NCBI RefSeq assembly: GCF_020181035.1
Contig: NZ_JAIQYY010000010.1
Span: 55,709-119,708 of the forward strand
Length of the DNA: 64,000 nucleotides
Direction of reading: 5' to 3'
From: Streptomyces sp. CoH27
GTDB lineage: Bacteria > Actinomycetota > Actinomycetes > Streptomycetales > Streptomycetaceae
Part shown: positions 55,526 through 64,000 of the stretch, piece after piece
How positions within the stretch are numbered: position 1 is the stretch's first letter
Layout: each line of letters begins with the position of its first letter
Made by a program: the position numbers and the translations under genes
The notes under the pieces: model-generated
Seen by the model: the letters and a program-made list of their open reading frames with translations, nothing else
Told to the model about the DNA's origin: nothing
The model's database searches: none

Positions 55526-55906
55526 ATGGCCGTGGCATTCAACGTGACCGGCGTCGAACGGGGCGAGTGGGCTGTCCTGCGAGTCTCCGGGGAACTGGAC
55601 CTGATGACCTCGCCGGTGCTGCGCCAGCGGGTGCACGACGTCGTCGCCGAGGGGAACCACAGCCTCGTCGTGGACCTCTCCGAGGTGTTCTTCTGCGACT
55701 CCAGCGGGGTCGGCGTCCTCATCGCCGCCCGTCGGCTGCTCCGCTCCTGCCAGGGCCGGCTCCGGCTGATCCTGCCGGAAGGGGGCGCTGTCGACGGCTC
55801 GCACGTCAACCGGGTCCTCGGCGCGCTCGGCGTCCGCCGCCTGTTCGACGTCCGCCCCGACCTCGACGCCGCCATGTCCGACGAAGTGGACCCCCTGTCC
55901 GCCTGA
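55526..55906 (+). CDS. STAS-domain anti-sigma factor antagonist
   Basis: A 126-residue SpoIIAA/RsbV-like protein: VLRVSGELDLMTSPVLRQRV and the phospho-Ser motif CDSSGVGVL (Ser59). GGAGGGG precedes the ATG. It would be switched by phosphorylation from a GHKL kinase and release a sigma factor; its partner kinase is not next to it. Confidence 0.9.
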   Translation: MAVAFNVTGVERGEWAVLRVSGELDLMTSPVLRQRVHDVVAEGNHSLVVDLSEVFFCDSSGVGVLIAARRLLRSCQGRLRLILPEGGAVDGSHVNRVLGALGVRRLFDVRPDLDAAMSDEVDPLSA

Positions 55907-56079
55907 GACCCGCCGTTCCGCCGACCCGTCGTTCCGCGATCTTCGCGACAATTCCACACGTCTGTCCCAGGATTCCCCCGGTCTTGGCACAACCGCCTGT
56001 TTTCCGCCACCTCGCGGTCACCGCGTCGTACGCTCCGTGCGAGATCGGCCCACGCACAGGTAAGGCGGCCCGAACAGAC

Positions 56080-56592
56080 ATGGTCAGCACCGAGTACGAG
56101 CGCAGGATCGCCGCCCGGTTCGCCGGCTTCGACCAGGACGGCAACGGCTGGATCGACCGCGAGGACTTCAGTACGGCCGCCAAGGCGCTCCTCGCCGAGT
56201 TCACCGTGCCCGCCCGCTCGGACAGGGGTCAGGCGCTGTACGCCGGAGCGGAGGCGTTCTGGCAGGGCATGGCCGGCATCGCGGACCGTGACGGGGACCA
56301 GCGCATCACCCGCGAGGAGTTCGTCACCGGCGCGGTCAAGCGCCTGCGCGACAACCCAGCCCGCTTCGCCGAGCTCGCCCGCCCGTTTCTGCACGCGGCG
56401 CTGGCCGTGGCGGACACGGACGCCGACGGCCGGATCAGCGTCGCCGACACCGCGCGCGTCCTGCGGGTCCTTCACGTACCGGACGCCCTGGCCGCGTCGA
56501 CCGCCGCCGCCCTCGACGCGGACGGCGACGGTGTGATCGGCGAGGCGGAGATCGTCCCGGCGTTCGCGGAGTACTTCACGATCTCCGAGTGA
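56080..56592 (+). CDS. Four-EF-hand calcium-binding protein (calerythrin/CabC-like)
   Basis: A 170-residue protein with four canonical EF-hand loops: DQDGNGWIDRED (18-29), DRDGDQRITREE (69-80), DTDADGRISVAD (112-123) and DADGDGVIGEAE (146-157). The -z position is Asp/Glu in all four, so all could bind calcium. Cytosolic. Such proteins act as calcium buffers or sensors during Streptomyces development. Confidence 0.88.
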   Translation: MVSTEYERRIAARFAGFDQDGNGWIDREDFSTAAKALLAEFTVPARSDRGQALYAGAEAFWQGMAGIADRDGDQRITREEFVTGAVKRLRDNPARFAELARPFLHAALAVADTDADGRISVADTARVLRVLHVPDALAASTAAALDADGDGVIGEAEIVPAFAEYFTISE

Positions 56593-56638
56593 CCGCCCCG
56601 CGGCCGCCCGACGAGCACCCGGCGACCGCCCCGGCCTC

Positions 56639-57520
56639 TCAGCCGAAAACGACCGTCCGCCGCCCGTTGAGCAGAATCCGCCGCTCGGCGTGCCACTTCA
56701 CGGCCCGCGCCAGCGCCTGGCACTCCACATCGCGCCCGATGGCCACCAGTTGGTCGGGGGTGACATCGTGGGCCACCCGCTCGACCTCCTGCTCGATGAT
56801 CGGGCCCTCGTCGAGGTCGGCGGTGACGTAGTGCGCCGTGGCGCCGATCAGCTTCACGCCGCGCGCGTGCGCCTGGTGGTACGGCTTGGCGCCCTTGAAG
56901 CTCGGCAGGAAGGAGTGGTGGATGTTGATGATCCGGCCGCTGAGCTGCTTGCACAGGTCGTCCGAGATGACCTGCATGTAGCGGGCGAGGACCACCAGTT
57001 CGACGTTCTCTTCACGGACGATCTCCAGCAGCCGGCTCTCGGCCTCCGCCTTCGAGTCCTTCGTCACGGGGATGTGGTGGAAGGGGATGTTGTACGAACC
57101 CACCAGTTCCTGGAAGTCCGTGTGATTGGACACCACGCCCACGATCTCCACGGGCAGCGCGCCGATCCGGGCCCGGAACAGCAGGTCGTTCAGGCAGTGC
57201 CCGAACTTGCTGACCATGAGCAGGATGCGCATCTTCGCGTCGGCCCGGTTGATCTGCCAGTCCATGTGGAAGGAGTCGCCGATCGCCGCGAAGCTCGCCC
57301 GCAGCTTCTCCACCGTCACCGGCTCCTCGGCCGAGAAGTGGACACGCATGAAGAACAGACCGGTGTCGTGGTCGCCGAACTGCTGGCTGTCCTCGATGTT
57401 GCAGCCGGTCATGAACAGGTAGCTGGACACGGCGTGCACGATGCCCTGCTTGTCCGGGCAGGAGAGGGTGAGGACGTACTGGGCTGCCGGTGCGGCGGCG
57501 GGCGCGGACTGCTCATTCAT
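56639..57520 (-). CDS. purU: Formyltetrahydrofolate deformylase
   Basis: A 293-residue enzyme hydrolysing 10-formyl-THF to formate and THF. An N-terminal ACT domain (YVLTLSCPDKQGIVHAVSSYLF) is followed by the formyltransferase-type catalytic domain (KMRILLMVSKFGHCLNDLLFR, VVLARYMQVISDDLC, INIHHSFLPSFKGAKPYHQA, GATAHYVTADLDEGPIIEQ) with the Asn/His/Asp catalytic region. The length is typical. A stand-alone gene in a conserved chromosomal neighbourhood. Confidence 0.93.
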   Translation of the reverse strand: MNEQSAPAAAPAAQYVLTLSCPDKQGIVHAVSSYLFMTGCNIEDSQQFGDHDTGLFFMRVHFSAEEPVTVEKLRASFAAIGDSFHMDWQINRADAKMRILLMVSKFGHCLNDLLFRARIGALPVEIVGVVSNHTDFQELVGSYNIPFHHIPVTKDSKAEAESRLLEIVREENVELVVLARYMQVISDDLCKQLSGRIINIHHSFLPSFKGAKPYHQAHARGVKLIGATAHYVTADLDEGPIIEQEVERVAHDVTPDQLVAIGRDVECQALARAVKWHAERRILLNGRRTVVFG

Positions 57521-57587
57521 GCACTACAGGTTCCCATACGGCCGCCCCGCCGTGGATGGTCGTCCCGCAGGACGGGACACGCCTCAT

Positions 57588-57706
57588 GAGTCCTGCCGCG
57601 TGACGAGTCCTGCCGCGTGACGGGTCCTGGCGCGTCACGCGTCCCACCGCGTCACGCGTCCCGCCGCGTGACGGGTCCCGCCGCGTGACGGGTCCCGCCG
57701 CGTCAC
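57588..57706 (+). repeat. 17-bp tandem repeat, seven units
   Basis: Seven consecutive 17-bp units with consensus G(A/G/C)GTCC(T/C)GCCGCGT(G/C)AC fill 57588-57706, then a partial unit runs into the end of the SCO4402-type gene. The G/C switch at GTGAC/GTCAC alternates between units. It lies in the purU promoter side of the gap. Confidence 0.85.
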
Positions 57707-57714
57707 GCGTCCCG

Positions 57715-58152
57715 CTAAGCGGTCCTCGTCATGATCCGCAGCACTTCCAGCGTCTTCGGCGGCGTCTCCGGGTCCTCCCCGTCGCTCACCGACATCCGCA
57801 CGTGCGCGTCCCGCGCCGCCCGCACCGCCTCCGGCCAGCCCTGATGGTCGAGGTACGCGGCGACCGGCGCGTCCGGGCCGACCTGGTGCATGATCCGCAG
57901 CACCCGCAGCACGGCGGTGTCGACGAGCGCCGCCTCCTGCGAGTCCCGGAAGATCGTGCCGACGTACTTCTCGGCGGACCAGTTGTCCAGCCACGTGTCC
58001 TCCACCAGCCGGTACACGGCGTCGGTGACGTCACCGTACCCGTCCACGCCGGCCAGCCAGACGTCCCGCTGGAACACCGGGTCGGAGAGCATGTGCAGCG
58101 CCGAGCGCACATTGCTGCGCCAGCGCCACCACGGCATGTCGCTTAGAGGCAT
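57715..58152 (-). CDS. SCO4402-family protein
   Basis: A 145-residue cytosolic protein: MPLSDMPWWRWRSNVRSALH, DPVFQRDVWLAGVDGYGDVTDAVYRLVEDTWLD, SAEKYVGTIFRDSQEAALVD, LDHQGWPEAVRAARDAHVRM. It is highly conserved in Streptomyces but of unknown function. ATG 58152 was chosen from homologue starts as remembered; the frame extends to 58236. Confidence 0.82.
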   Translation of the reverse strand: MPLSDMPWWRWRSNVRSALHMLSDPVFQRDVWLAGVDGYGDVTDAVYRLVEDTWLDNWSAEKYVGTIFRDSQEAALVDTAVLRVLRIMHQVGPDAPVAAYLDHQGWPEAVRAARDAHVRMSVSDGEDPETPPKTLEVLRIMTRTA

Positions 58153-58332
58153 GCCGCCCATGGTGGAGGAGCGACGGCCGCGACGGGAAGAGTTCTCCGA
58201 ACCTTGCACGGTCATCGATCGTACGTTCCTCGCCACACGGACCTCACCGGCCCCTGTAATTCACCTCCGCGTCACCTTTCGTTGACCGAGGGTCACTCCC
58301 GGGTTAGCAGTGTGAGGGAATCGTGGGCGCAC

Positions 58333-59661
58333 ATGACCGGCAGGCGACGTACGCGCAGCACCTTCCCCCGCCCATTCTCCCGGCCCGTCAGAGCCGGTGC
58401 CCTGTCTTCTCTGGGTGCCGTGGCTCTCTGTGCGTCGCTCACCGCCGGATGCGGGGTCATCCCCGGTGCCACGGGGGGCTCCGGGGATGACCCGATCAAG
58501 GTCATGACCTGGGCGCCGGAGAACACGAGCGCCACCAACAAGCCCGGCATGCCCGCGATGGCCCGCGCCTACGGCAAGTGGATCAACGACCATGGCGGGA
58601 TCAACGGCCGCAAGCTGGAGATCCTGACCTGCAACGACCACAACGACAGCGTGGCCGCAGCCCAGTGCGCCCGGCAGGCCGCCGACGAGAACGTCGTCGC
58701 GGTGGTCGGCTCCTACAGCCAGTTCAGCGACTCCTACCTCTCCCCGCTGGAGGGCGCCGGCATCCCCTACATAGGCGGCTACGGCGTCACCAGCGGCGAG
58801 TTCACCGGCCAGATGTCGTACCCGGTCAACGGCGGCCAGCCCGCCCTCCTCGCCGGCCTCGGCAGGGCCCTTGCCGCCACCTGCGGAAACGTCTCCCTCG
58901 TCCGCCCCGACAACATCACCGGCGACCAACTGCCCCCGCTGCTGAACTCCGGCCTGAAGGCGGGTGGGCACGCGAACGCGGACGACGTGCTGGCCCCCGA
59001 CACCGCCACCGAGTACAGCTCCCAGTCCGGCCAGGCCCTGCGCGACGCGACCAGGACCAACGCCCGCAAGGGCTGCGTGGTGCCCGCGCTCGGGGACCTC
59101 ACGGACACCTTCATGGACTCCTTCCGCAGGGCCCGCGAGCAGTACCCGGAGGTGCGGCTGGGAACCGTCCTCGGCAACGTCGACCAGACCGTGATCAACG
59201 CCACAGGCGGGGCGTCCAGCCCGTACGAGGGGTCGTACATCACCGGCTGGTACCCGCCGGCGAGCGACGCGCGCTGGGACCAGATGAAGAAGGTCATCAA
59301 CGAGGAGGCCTTCGGCGACAACCGCATCGACCCCGCGGACGCCGGGGTGCAGACCACCTGGATCGCCTACACCGTGCTGAAGGCCGTGCTGGAGAAGATC
59401 GGCTCGGGCGACGTGACCGCCGACTCCGTGCGCCGCACCCTCAGCGGCGGCCTGCACGTCTCCACCGGCGGCCTCACCCCGACCCTGAGCTGGCCCTACG
59501 AGGGCAAGCTCGCCTCCGTCGGCTTCCCGCGCCTGGTCAACGCGAGCGTCACCCTCCAGGTCGTGCAGAACGGCCAGCTGGTCGCGGCCCGCAAGGCCAT
59601 CGGCGGCACGAACGGGACCGCCGACATGACGCAGACCCTGGAGAACGCCGACGTGCGGTGA
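58333..59661 (+). CDS. Lipoprotein substrate-binding protein (branched-chain amino acid/amide type)
   Basis: A 442-residue periplasmic-binding-type protein. The signal peptide ends in the lipobox LTAGC (Cys40). The mature part has GKWINDHGGINGRKLEILTCNDHND, CARQAADENVVAVVGSYSQFSDSYLSPLEGAGIPYIGGYGVTS and GVQTTWIAYTVLKAVLEKIG, as in Leu/Ile/Val-binding proteins. No permease or ATPase genes follow, so it may be an orphan binding protein or work with a distant transporter. Further in-frame starts lie upstream (58204, 58312). Confidence 0.82.
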   Translation: MTGRRRTRSTFPRPFSRPVRAGALSSLGAVALCASLTAGCGVIPGATGGSGDDPIKVMTWAPENTSATNKPGMPAMARAYGKWINDHGGINGRKLEILTCNDHNDSVAAAQCARQAADENVVAVVGSYSQFSDSYLSPLEGAGIPYIGGYGVTSGEFTGQMSYPVNGGQPALLAGLGRALAATCGNVSLVRPDNITGDQLPPLLNSGLKAGGHANADDVLAPDTATEYSSQSGQALRDATRTNARKGCVVPALGDLTDTFMDSFRRAREQYPEVRLGTVLGNVDQTVINATGGASSPYEGSYITGWYPPASDARWDQMKKVINEEAFGDNRIDPADAGVQTTWIAYTVLKAVLEKIGSGDVTADSVRRTLSGGLHVSTGGLTPTLSWPYEGKLASVGFPRLVNASVTLQVVQNGQLVAARKAIGGTNGTADMTQTLENADVR

Positions 59662-59747
59662 CGGCGTCCGTGCGGTGACGGCGTCCGTGCCGTGCCGGCG
59701 CCGGGGTGACGCCGCCGGCACCCGGGTGGGCGCCGGCGGCGGTCAGA

Positions 59748-61430
59748 TCACAGCTGGGTGGGCTGGCGCTGGGTCAGGCCGTACTTCTGCGCGATCGCGT
59801 TCCACAGCCCGGCCGCCTTCGCCTTCTGCGCGCTGGCGGTACCACTCGCTCGGTCACCGGCCGCGGCCTGTCCGGTGACGCGAGCATGGCCCTTGCGGCA
59901 GCCCTTGCCGCCGCCCTTGACCTGGTCGGCCCAGGCCGCGTAGTGGCTGTCGGCCGCGGCGGAGGCCTGCCAGGCCTTGGTCAGGGCATCGGTGAGCGCG
60001 CCGTTGTCCGGCAGCTTGTCGACGGACAGCTTGCCGAGCCGGGTGACCAGATCATTGCGCTGGGTGGCCGCGTCGCGCAGGTCGGTGGCGGCACCGTCGA
60101 GGTTGTCGCACTGCTTGATGTCGGCCACCGCCTTGATCGCCGAGGCGCGGCTGTTGCCGCTGTCGGCGAGCAGCTTGTCCAGCTCGACCGCCTGCTGCCG
60201 GGCGGGGTCGGCGGCGGCCCCGGAGGAACCCTGCGCGGCCGGGGAGGCGGCGGCGACCGTCTTGCTGTTGTCGGTCTTGCTCCCGCCGTCGCTGAGGAGC
60301 GCGCCGGCGCCCACGCCGATGACGACGATGCCGATACCGATGCCCGCGATCAGCGGCACCTTCGAGCGCCGCCGGGACCGGTCGTCGTCGTGCGCCGGGT
60401 CGTACGCCGGCTGCTGCGCGCCGTACGCCTGCTGCGCCGGGGCATGCGCCTGCGCCTGGCCGTACGGCTGCGCCGGGCCGGGGTAGGCGTCCGGCTGCTG
60501 GACGCGCGGCAGCTGCTGGGTGGACCCGGCCGGGCCGTCGCCGCCCGCCGGGCCGCTGCGGAAGAGGTTGTCGAACTCGGCCGGCGGCTGCCGGTCCCCG
60601 CCCTGCCCCTGGGCGGTGTACGGCGGTATGTACTGGGTGGCCTCGGAGTCCGACGTCACCGGTGCGGCCGCGGGGGCCGGCTGCTGGGGTGTGATGCCCA
60701 GGTAGCGGGTCTCCTCGCCGCCCGGCTCGGCCGGCGGCGCGCCGGGCGTCACCGGCGCGATGTACTGCGTCGCGGCCTCGGCCGGCCCGGCCGGGACCGG
60801 CGGCAGGTACTGGGTCGCGCCCTCGTCGGCGGGCGCGGGGGCGGCCGGGACCGGCGGGAGGTACTGGGTCGCGCCGTCGGCCGCCGGGGGCAGCGCGCCG
60901 GGGTGCGCATGCGGCGCGGCGGCGGGCGGCAGCGGCGCGGCGGCGGGCGCGGAAGCCTGCGGGAACTGCGGCTGCGGCGGCTGCGGCGGCGGCTGATGGG
61001 GCTGCTGCGGCTGCTGGTACGGCTCGGGTGCGCCGTACGCCCCGCCGTGGCCGTCGGTGCCGTAGCCGGGGGTCTGGCCGCCGGGGGCGTAGGCGGGCGG
61101 CTGGCCGCCGGGGGCGTAGGCGGGCGGCTGGCCGCCGTACGAGGGGGCCGGGGCGCCCTCCGGGGGCAGCGGGCCGGGGTTCACCGCGGGCGGCTGACCG
61201 GCCGGGGCGTCCCACTGCTGGGCCGGTGCCGGGGGCCATCCCTGGCCCGGCTGGGACGGCTGCCGCTCGGGCCCCCAGGAGCCGCCCCAGGCCTGCCCGC
61301 CGGCCGGGGCTGCGGGAGCGGGCGCGCTGGTCATGCCCGGCAGCACGGGCTCGCCTCCGTCGGAGGGCAGCACGATGCCTTCACGCGCGGGCTGCGCCGA
61401 GGGCTCCTCGCGTTGTCCACTCTGCGTCAC
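59748..61430 (-). CDS. Pro/Gln-rich single-pass membrane protein with TQY repeats
   Basis: A 560-residue protein. The first 350 residues are disordered and Pro/Gln/Ala-rich, with GGQPPAYAP tandem repeats and four ATQY motifs (ATQYLPPVP twice, ATQYIAPV, ATQYIPPY) plus ETRYLG. A basic stop-transfer (RSRRRSK) and a helix (VPLIAGIGIGIVVIGVGAGALL) follow, then an extracellular helical domain (KLLADSGNSRASAIKAVADI, CDNLDGAATDL) with two cysteines. The TQY motifs look like Ser/Thr-kinase targets or FHA-binding sites. Function unknown. Confidence 0.75.
   Translation of the reverse strand: MTQSGQREEPSAQPAREGIVLPSDGGEPVLPGMTSAPAPAAPAGGQAWGGSWGPERQPSQPGQGWPPAPAQQWDAPAGQPPAVNPGPLPPEGAPAPSYGGQPPAYAPGGQPPAYAPGGQTPGYGTDGHGGAYGAPEPYQQPQQPHQPPPQPPQPQFPQASAPAAAPLPPAAAPHAHPGALPPAADGATQYLPPVPAAPAPADEGATQYLPPVPAGPAEAATQYIAPVTPGAPPAEPGGEETRYLGITPQQPAPAAAPVTSDSEATQYIPPYTAQGQGGDRQPPAEFDNLFRSGPAGGDGPAGSTQQLPRVQQPDAYPGPAQPYGQAQAHAPAQQAYGAQQPAYDPAHDDDRSRRRSKVPLIAGIGIGIVVIGVGAGALLSDGGSKTDNSKTVAAASPAAQGSSGAAADPARQQAVELDKLLADSGNSRASAIKAVADIKQCDNLDGAATDLRDAATQRNDLVTRLGKLSVDKLPDNGALTDALTKAWQASAAADSHYAAWADQVKGGGKGCRKGHARVTGQAAAGDRASGTASAQKAKAAGLWNAIAQKYGLTQRQPTQL
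61077..61130 (-). repeat. Two perfect 27-bp tandem repeats in the Pro-rich gene
   Basis: Units 61077-61103 and 61104-61130 are identical and encode GGQPPAYAP; a third partial unit follows. The unit keeps frame, so copy number may vary between strains. Confidence 0.8.
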
Positions 61431-61548
61431 CGGGACTCCTACTTATGGGGGACCTTGTGAATCGTCGGCTCACGCTACCGGGTCCCCCGAGCCGGGTGCC
61501 ATGCAGCTCATGGCCCGATCTCGTCCCCTGTGACGGTGATAACAAACC

Positions 61549-61579
61549 GCCCCGCGGTGCGCGAGGTGCGCCGCGGGGC
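61549..61579 (-). terminator. Hairpin terminator after the TPR regulator gene
   Basis: The arms GCCCCGCGG (61549-61557) and CCGCGGGGC (61571-61579) are perfect. On the minus strand the hairpin is followed by GGTTTGTTATC, a short T-rich tail, and it lies 7 bases after the regulator stop. Confidence 0.65.
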
Positions 61580-61585
61580 CGGTGT

Positions 61586-62971
61586 TCACGCGGCCTGCTG
61601 GAGGTCGAGGCGTGCCCCGAACTCCCGTACCACCGCCTCCTCCCGGAAAGGTTCCAGCCGCTGCTGGAGATCCTCCAGATACTCGGCGCCCCGGTTGGAG
61701 CGGAGCGTCTCCAGCAGTTCCACCGCCCTCAGACCGGAGGTGCAGGCCTGTTCGATCTCACGCTGCTGCACCTGGGCGGTGGCGAGCAGCACATAGCCGA
61801 TGGCGCGCCTGCGGGCCCGGGACTCCGGATGCCCGGCCAGCGACTGCTCGGCGTACCGGGCCGCCTGCTCGGGCTGCCCCAGGTCACGGTGGCAGTGCGC
61901 CAACTCGTCGGCCAGATAGGCCTCGTCGAAGTGCGCGATCCACGCCGGGTCGTCCCCGGCGGCGTCGTCCGCCTGCTCCATCGCCGTGACCGCCCGCCCG
62001 GTGGCTGCCTGTGCGGCGCGTACGTCACCGAGCAGAGCGTGCCCGCGCGCCTCGGCCGCGTGGAACATCGCCTCCACGCGCGGGGTCACATGCCCGCGCG
62101 CCCCTTCCTGCGCCGCCCGCGCCAACTGGGAGATCTCACGCGGGTTTCCGAGCTGTGCGGCGAGGTGGCTCATGGACGCGGCCAGCACATAGCCGCCGTA
62201 ACCGCGGTCCCCGGCGGCCTGGGCGAGCCGCAGCGACTGGATGTAGTACCGCTGGGCCAGGCCCGGTTGGCCGGTGTCGACGGCCATGTAGCCCGCCAGC
62301 TCCGTCAACCGGGCGACGGCGGCGAACAGTTCACGCCCGACCGACTCCCGGTACGAGCCCGCGAGCAGCCCGGAGACGACGCTGTTGAGGTAGTGCACGA
62401 CGACCGGGCGGACATGCCCGCTGCCGTACTGGTGGTCCAGGTCGGTCAGCGCCTGCGTCATGGACCGTACGGCCGCCACGTCGGCCTGGCCCACGCGCGG
62501 GCCCGCCTGCCGGGCCACCTGGGCGTCGGGCGCCGAGATCAGCCAGTCGCGGCTGGGCTCGACGAGGGCGGAGGCGGCGACGGAGGAGCCGGACAGGAAG
62601 TCCCGGCGCCCCACGTCGCTGCGCCACAGCTCGCAGACCTGCTCGATGGCCCCCAGTACCGTCGGCGAGAACTGGAGACCGACTCCCGAGGCGAGGTTCT
62701 TGCCGTTGGCCATGCCGATCTCGTCGATCGTGACCGTACGGCCGAGCTTGCGCCCGAGCGCCTCCGCGATGATGGCCGGGGCCCGGCCCCGCGGCTGCTG
62801 GCCGCGCAGCCAGCGGGCCACGGACGTCTTGTCGTAGCGCAGGTCGAGGCCGTGCTCGGCGCCGCACATGTTGACCCGCCGGGCCAGCCCGGCGTTCGAG
62901 CACCCCGCTTCCTGAATGAGAGCCTGCAGCCGTTCGTTCGGCTGCCTCGCCACGAGAGGCCTTGCGGCCAT
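61586..62971 (-). CDS. HTH/TPR-like transcriptional regulator (NsdA-type architecture)
   Basis: A 461-residue protein: N-terminal XRE-like region (NERLQALIQEAGCSNAGLARRVN, DKTSVARWLRGQQPRGRAPAII) followed by helical TPR-like repeats (ARLTELAGYMAVDTGQPGLAQRYYIQSLRLAQAAGD, ARAAQEGARGHVTPRVEAMFH, YAEQSLAGHPESRARRRAIGYVLLA). This is the architecture of Streptomyces developmental regulators such as NsdA; which orthologue it is was not determined. AGGGGG precedes the ATG by 6 bases. Confidence 0.78.
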   Translation of the reverse strand: MAARPLVARQPNERLQALIQEAGCSNAGLARRVNMCGAEHGLDLRYDKTSVARWLRGQQPRGRAPAIIAEALGRKLGRTVTIDEIGMANGKNLASGVGLQFSPTVLGAIEQVCELWRSDVGRRDFLSGSSVAASALVEPSRDWLISAPDAQVARQAGPRVGQADVAAVRSMTQALTDLDHQYGSGHVRPVVVHYLNSVVSGLLAGSYRESVGRELFAAVARLTELAGYMAVDTGQPGLAQRYYIQSLRLAQAAGDRGYGGYVLAASMSHLAAQLGNPREISQLARAAQEGARGHVTPRVEAMFHAAEARGHALLGDVRAAQAATGRAVTAMEQADDAAGDDPAWIAHFDEAYLADELAHCHRDLGQPEQAARYAEQSLAGHPESRARRRAIGYVLLATAQVQQREIEQACTSGLRAVELLETLRSNRGAEYLEDLQQRLEPFREEAVVREFGARLDLQQAA

Positions 62972-63250
62972 GTATTACCCCCTGTGGTGCGATCCCCTGG
63001 TGCGATCCCCTGGAGTGAGATGTTCCGCTCGGAAGATCACTGCCCAGCTGACATACCGTCAATGCGCGACATGTGCGGTTTGCCGGGGTAACGGCGGATG
63101 CCAGCCCCCTTCCTGGCTACCCACCTCACACCCTGCTTCCTCCCACGCGCCCCCGGACGTGCACCCATGCGCCCCGGCTGCGGAATCGATGCTCCACCCC
63201 CGCGCGCGCTACAGCCGTAACTCCAGGTGGGTGCGGGAGTTGAGAGGGGC

Positions 63251-63916
63251 GTGGAAGAGACGATCGCGGGCGCCGAGAACAGTCAGATTGCCGGTCAGAT
63301 TCCGCGGCAGCGCGGGGAATCGCTGCTGGAGACCGCCGTACGGTACGCCGAGGAGCGGCACTGGGACGTGTTCCCGGGGACGTGGCTGGAAGCCGTCGAC
63401 GGGATGCAGCGCTGCTCGTGCGGCGACGCCTCCTGCTCTGCGCCGGGTGCGCACCCCGCGCGCCCCGACTGGGCGACCCAGGCGACCGGCAGTGCGACCG
63501 TCGCGCGCCGGATGTGGCAGAAGCAGCCGACCGCGTCGATCCTGCTGCCGACGGGGCGTACCTTCGACGCGCTGTCCGTCCCGGAGACCGCGGGGTTCCT
63601 GGCGCTGGCCCGGATGCAGCGGATGGAGCTGACGCTGGGGCCGGTGACGCTGGCTCCCGACCGCCGCATGCACTTCTTCGTGCTGCCGGGGGCGTCGGTG
63701 AAGGTGCCCGAGCTGGTACGGAAGCTGGGCTGGACGCTGTCGTCACTGGACCTGGTCGCGCTGGGCGAGGGTGCGTACGTCGCCGCTCCGCCGACCCGGT
63801 TCGGATCCCGTGGCGCCGTGCAGTGGGCCTGCCGGCCCACACCCGCGAATCGGTGGCTGCCGGATGCGGAGGAGCTGATCTCGCCGTTGGCGTATGCGTG
63901 CGGGAGGGATCGATAG
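63251..63916 (+). CDS. Bifunctional DNA primase/polymerase-like protein
   Basis: A 221-residue protein: ETAVRYAEERHWDVFPGTWLEAVDG, RCSCGDASCSAPGAHPARPDW (zinc-type cysteine cluster), TASILLPTGRTFDALSVPE and LGEGAYVAAPPTRFG. These match the N-terminal prim-pol domain of small Streptomyces proteins annotated as primase/polymerase, which lack the full polymerase active site. Role unknown. GTG 63251 follows GAGAGGGGC; an in-frame GTG lies at 63227. Confidence 0.75.
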   Translation: MEETIAGAENSQIAGQIPRQRGESLLETAVRYAEERHWDVFPGTWLEAVDGMQRCSCGDASCSAPGAHPARPDWATQATGSATVARRMWQKQPTASILLPTGRTFDALSVPETAGFLALARMQRMELTLGPVTLAPDRRMHFFVLPGASVKVPELVRKLGWTLSSLDLVALGEGAYVAAPPTRFGSRGAVQWACRPTPANRWLPDAEELISPLAYACGRDR

Positions 63917-63970
63917 CGGGTTCGCCGTTCGTCTGCCTGGTGCGGTTTCGTCGGCGGGTGCGGGTTGAGT

Positions 63971-64000
63971 GGTGGGTTCTCGCGCAGTTCCCCGCGCCCC
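63971..64000 (-). repeat. Dispersed Streptomyces stem-loop repeat, copy 3 (cut by the window edge)
   Basis: On the minus strand: GGGGCGCGGGGAACTGCGCG followed by AGAACCCACC. It shares the GGGGCGC arm and the GGGGAACTGCGCGA core with copies 1 and 2; the other stem arm lies outside the window. Confidence 0.7.

Noticed and set aside
57588..57706. CRISPR array
   Set aside because: The units are directly adjacent 17-bp tandem repeats without spacers, and no cas gene is near.
1..64000. tRNA or rRNA genes
   Set aside because: I looked for T-arm words such as GGTTCGAATCC and cloverleaf arms and found none that fold convincingly; no rRNA-like stretch is present.

Overview
The window is about 72-75% GC-type actinobacterial DNA with Streptomyces hallmarks: GTG/ATG starts behind GGAGG-type ribosome sites, TGA stops with 4-base ATGA/GTGA overlaps, an afsR-afsS-afsK regulatory region, a SCO4402-type protein, and three copies of a dispersed stem-loop plus GGGGAACTGCGCGA repeat. 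No rRNA, tRNA or CRISPR array was seen.

Region 1 (1-9.8 kb) carries the antibiotic/differentiation control genes afsR (5' end cut by the window edge), afsS and, after a catabolic insertion, the PQQ-repeat kinase afsK. AfsR is expected to switch on afsS from the direct repeat just after its own stop codon. Region 2 (3.2-44.8 kb) is dominated by CoA-linked catabolic genes: three CoA ligases, four acyl-CoA dehydrogenases, two thiolase-fold lipid-transfer (Ltp) proteins, two DUF35 Zn-ribbon/OB-fold proteins, two crotonases, SDR, Zn-alcohol dehydrogenase, amidohydrolase, cyclase/hydrolase, flavin monooxygenase, flavin reductase, a deazaflavin-type oxidoreductase and a DoxX-type membrane protein. 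They lie in separate short operons, mostly divergent, and nearly every operon promoter has the same palindrome CTGAC(N5)GTCAG. I count ten good sites at seven promoters, plus one imperfect site on the start codon of a TetR gene. This looks like one dispersed regulon for an unidentified (probably cyclic or branched) carboxylic acid, and is the best candidate here for an undescribed system.

Interleaved with it are accessory pieces. At 16.0-18.1 kb there is an IS607-type element (tnpA/tnpB) whose recombinase has Pro at the nucleophile position. At 26.8-30.7 kb is a GntR-controlled cassette with two methyltransferases, a DUF6415-like protein, a 28-residue membrane peptide and a broken Pro-rich small frame, with a 26-bp palindrome as operator. 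At 30.7-34.4 kb are a frameshifted methyltransferase, an MFS transporter and a GlxA-type regulator.

Region 3 (44.8-53.2 kb) is a patchwork of secreted proteins (AOC-barrel, beta-propeller), small hypotheticals, a decayed gene and small regulators. Region 4 (53.1-64 kb) looks like conserved chromosome: ECF-type sigma factor with fused zinc anti-sigma/MPI-domain protein, STAS antagonist, EF-hand protein, purU, a SCO4402-family protein next to a 17-bp tandem repeat, a lipoprotein substrate-binding protein, a long Pro/Gln-rich membrane protein, a TPR regulator and a primase/polymerase-like protein.

Assignments rest on reading motifs and on remembered family features; no database search was run.
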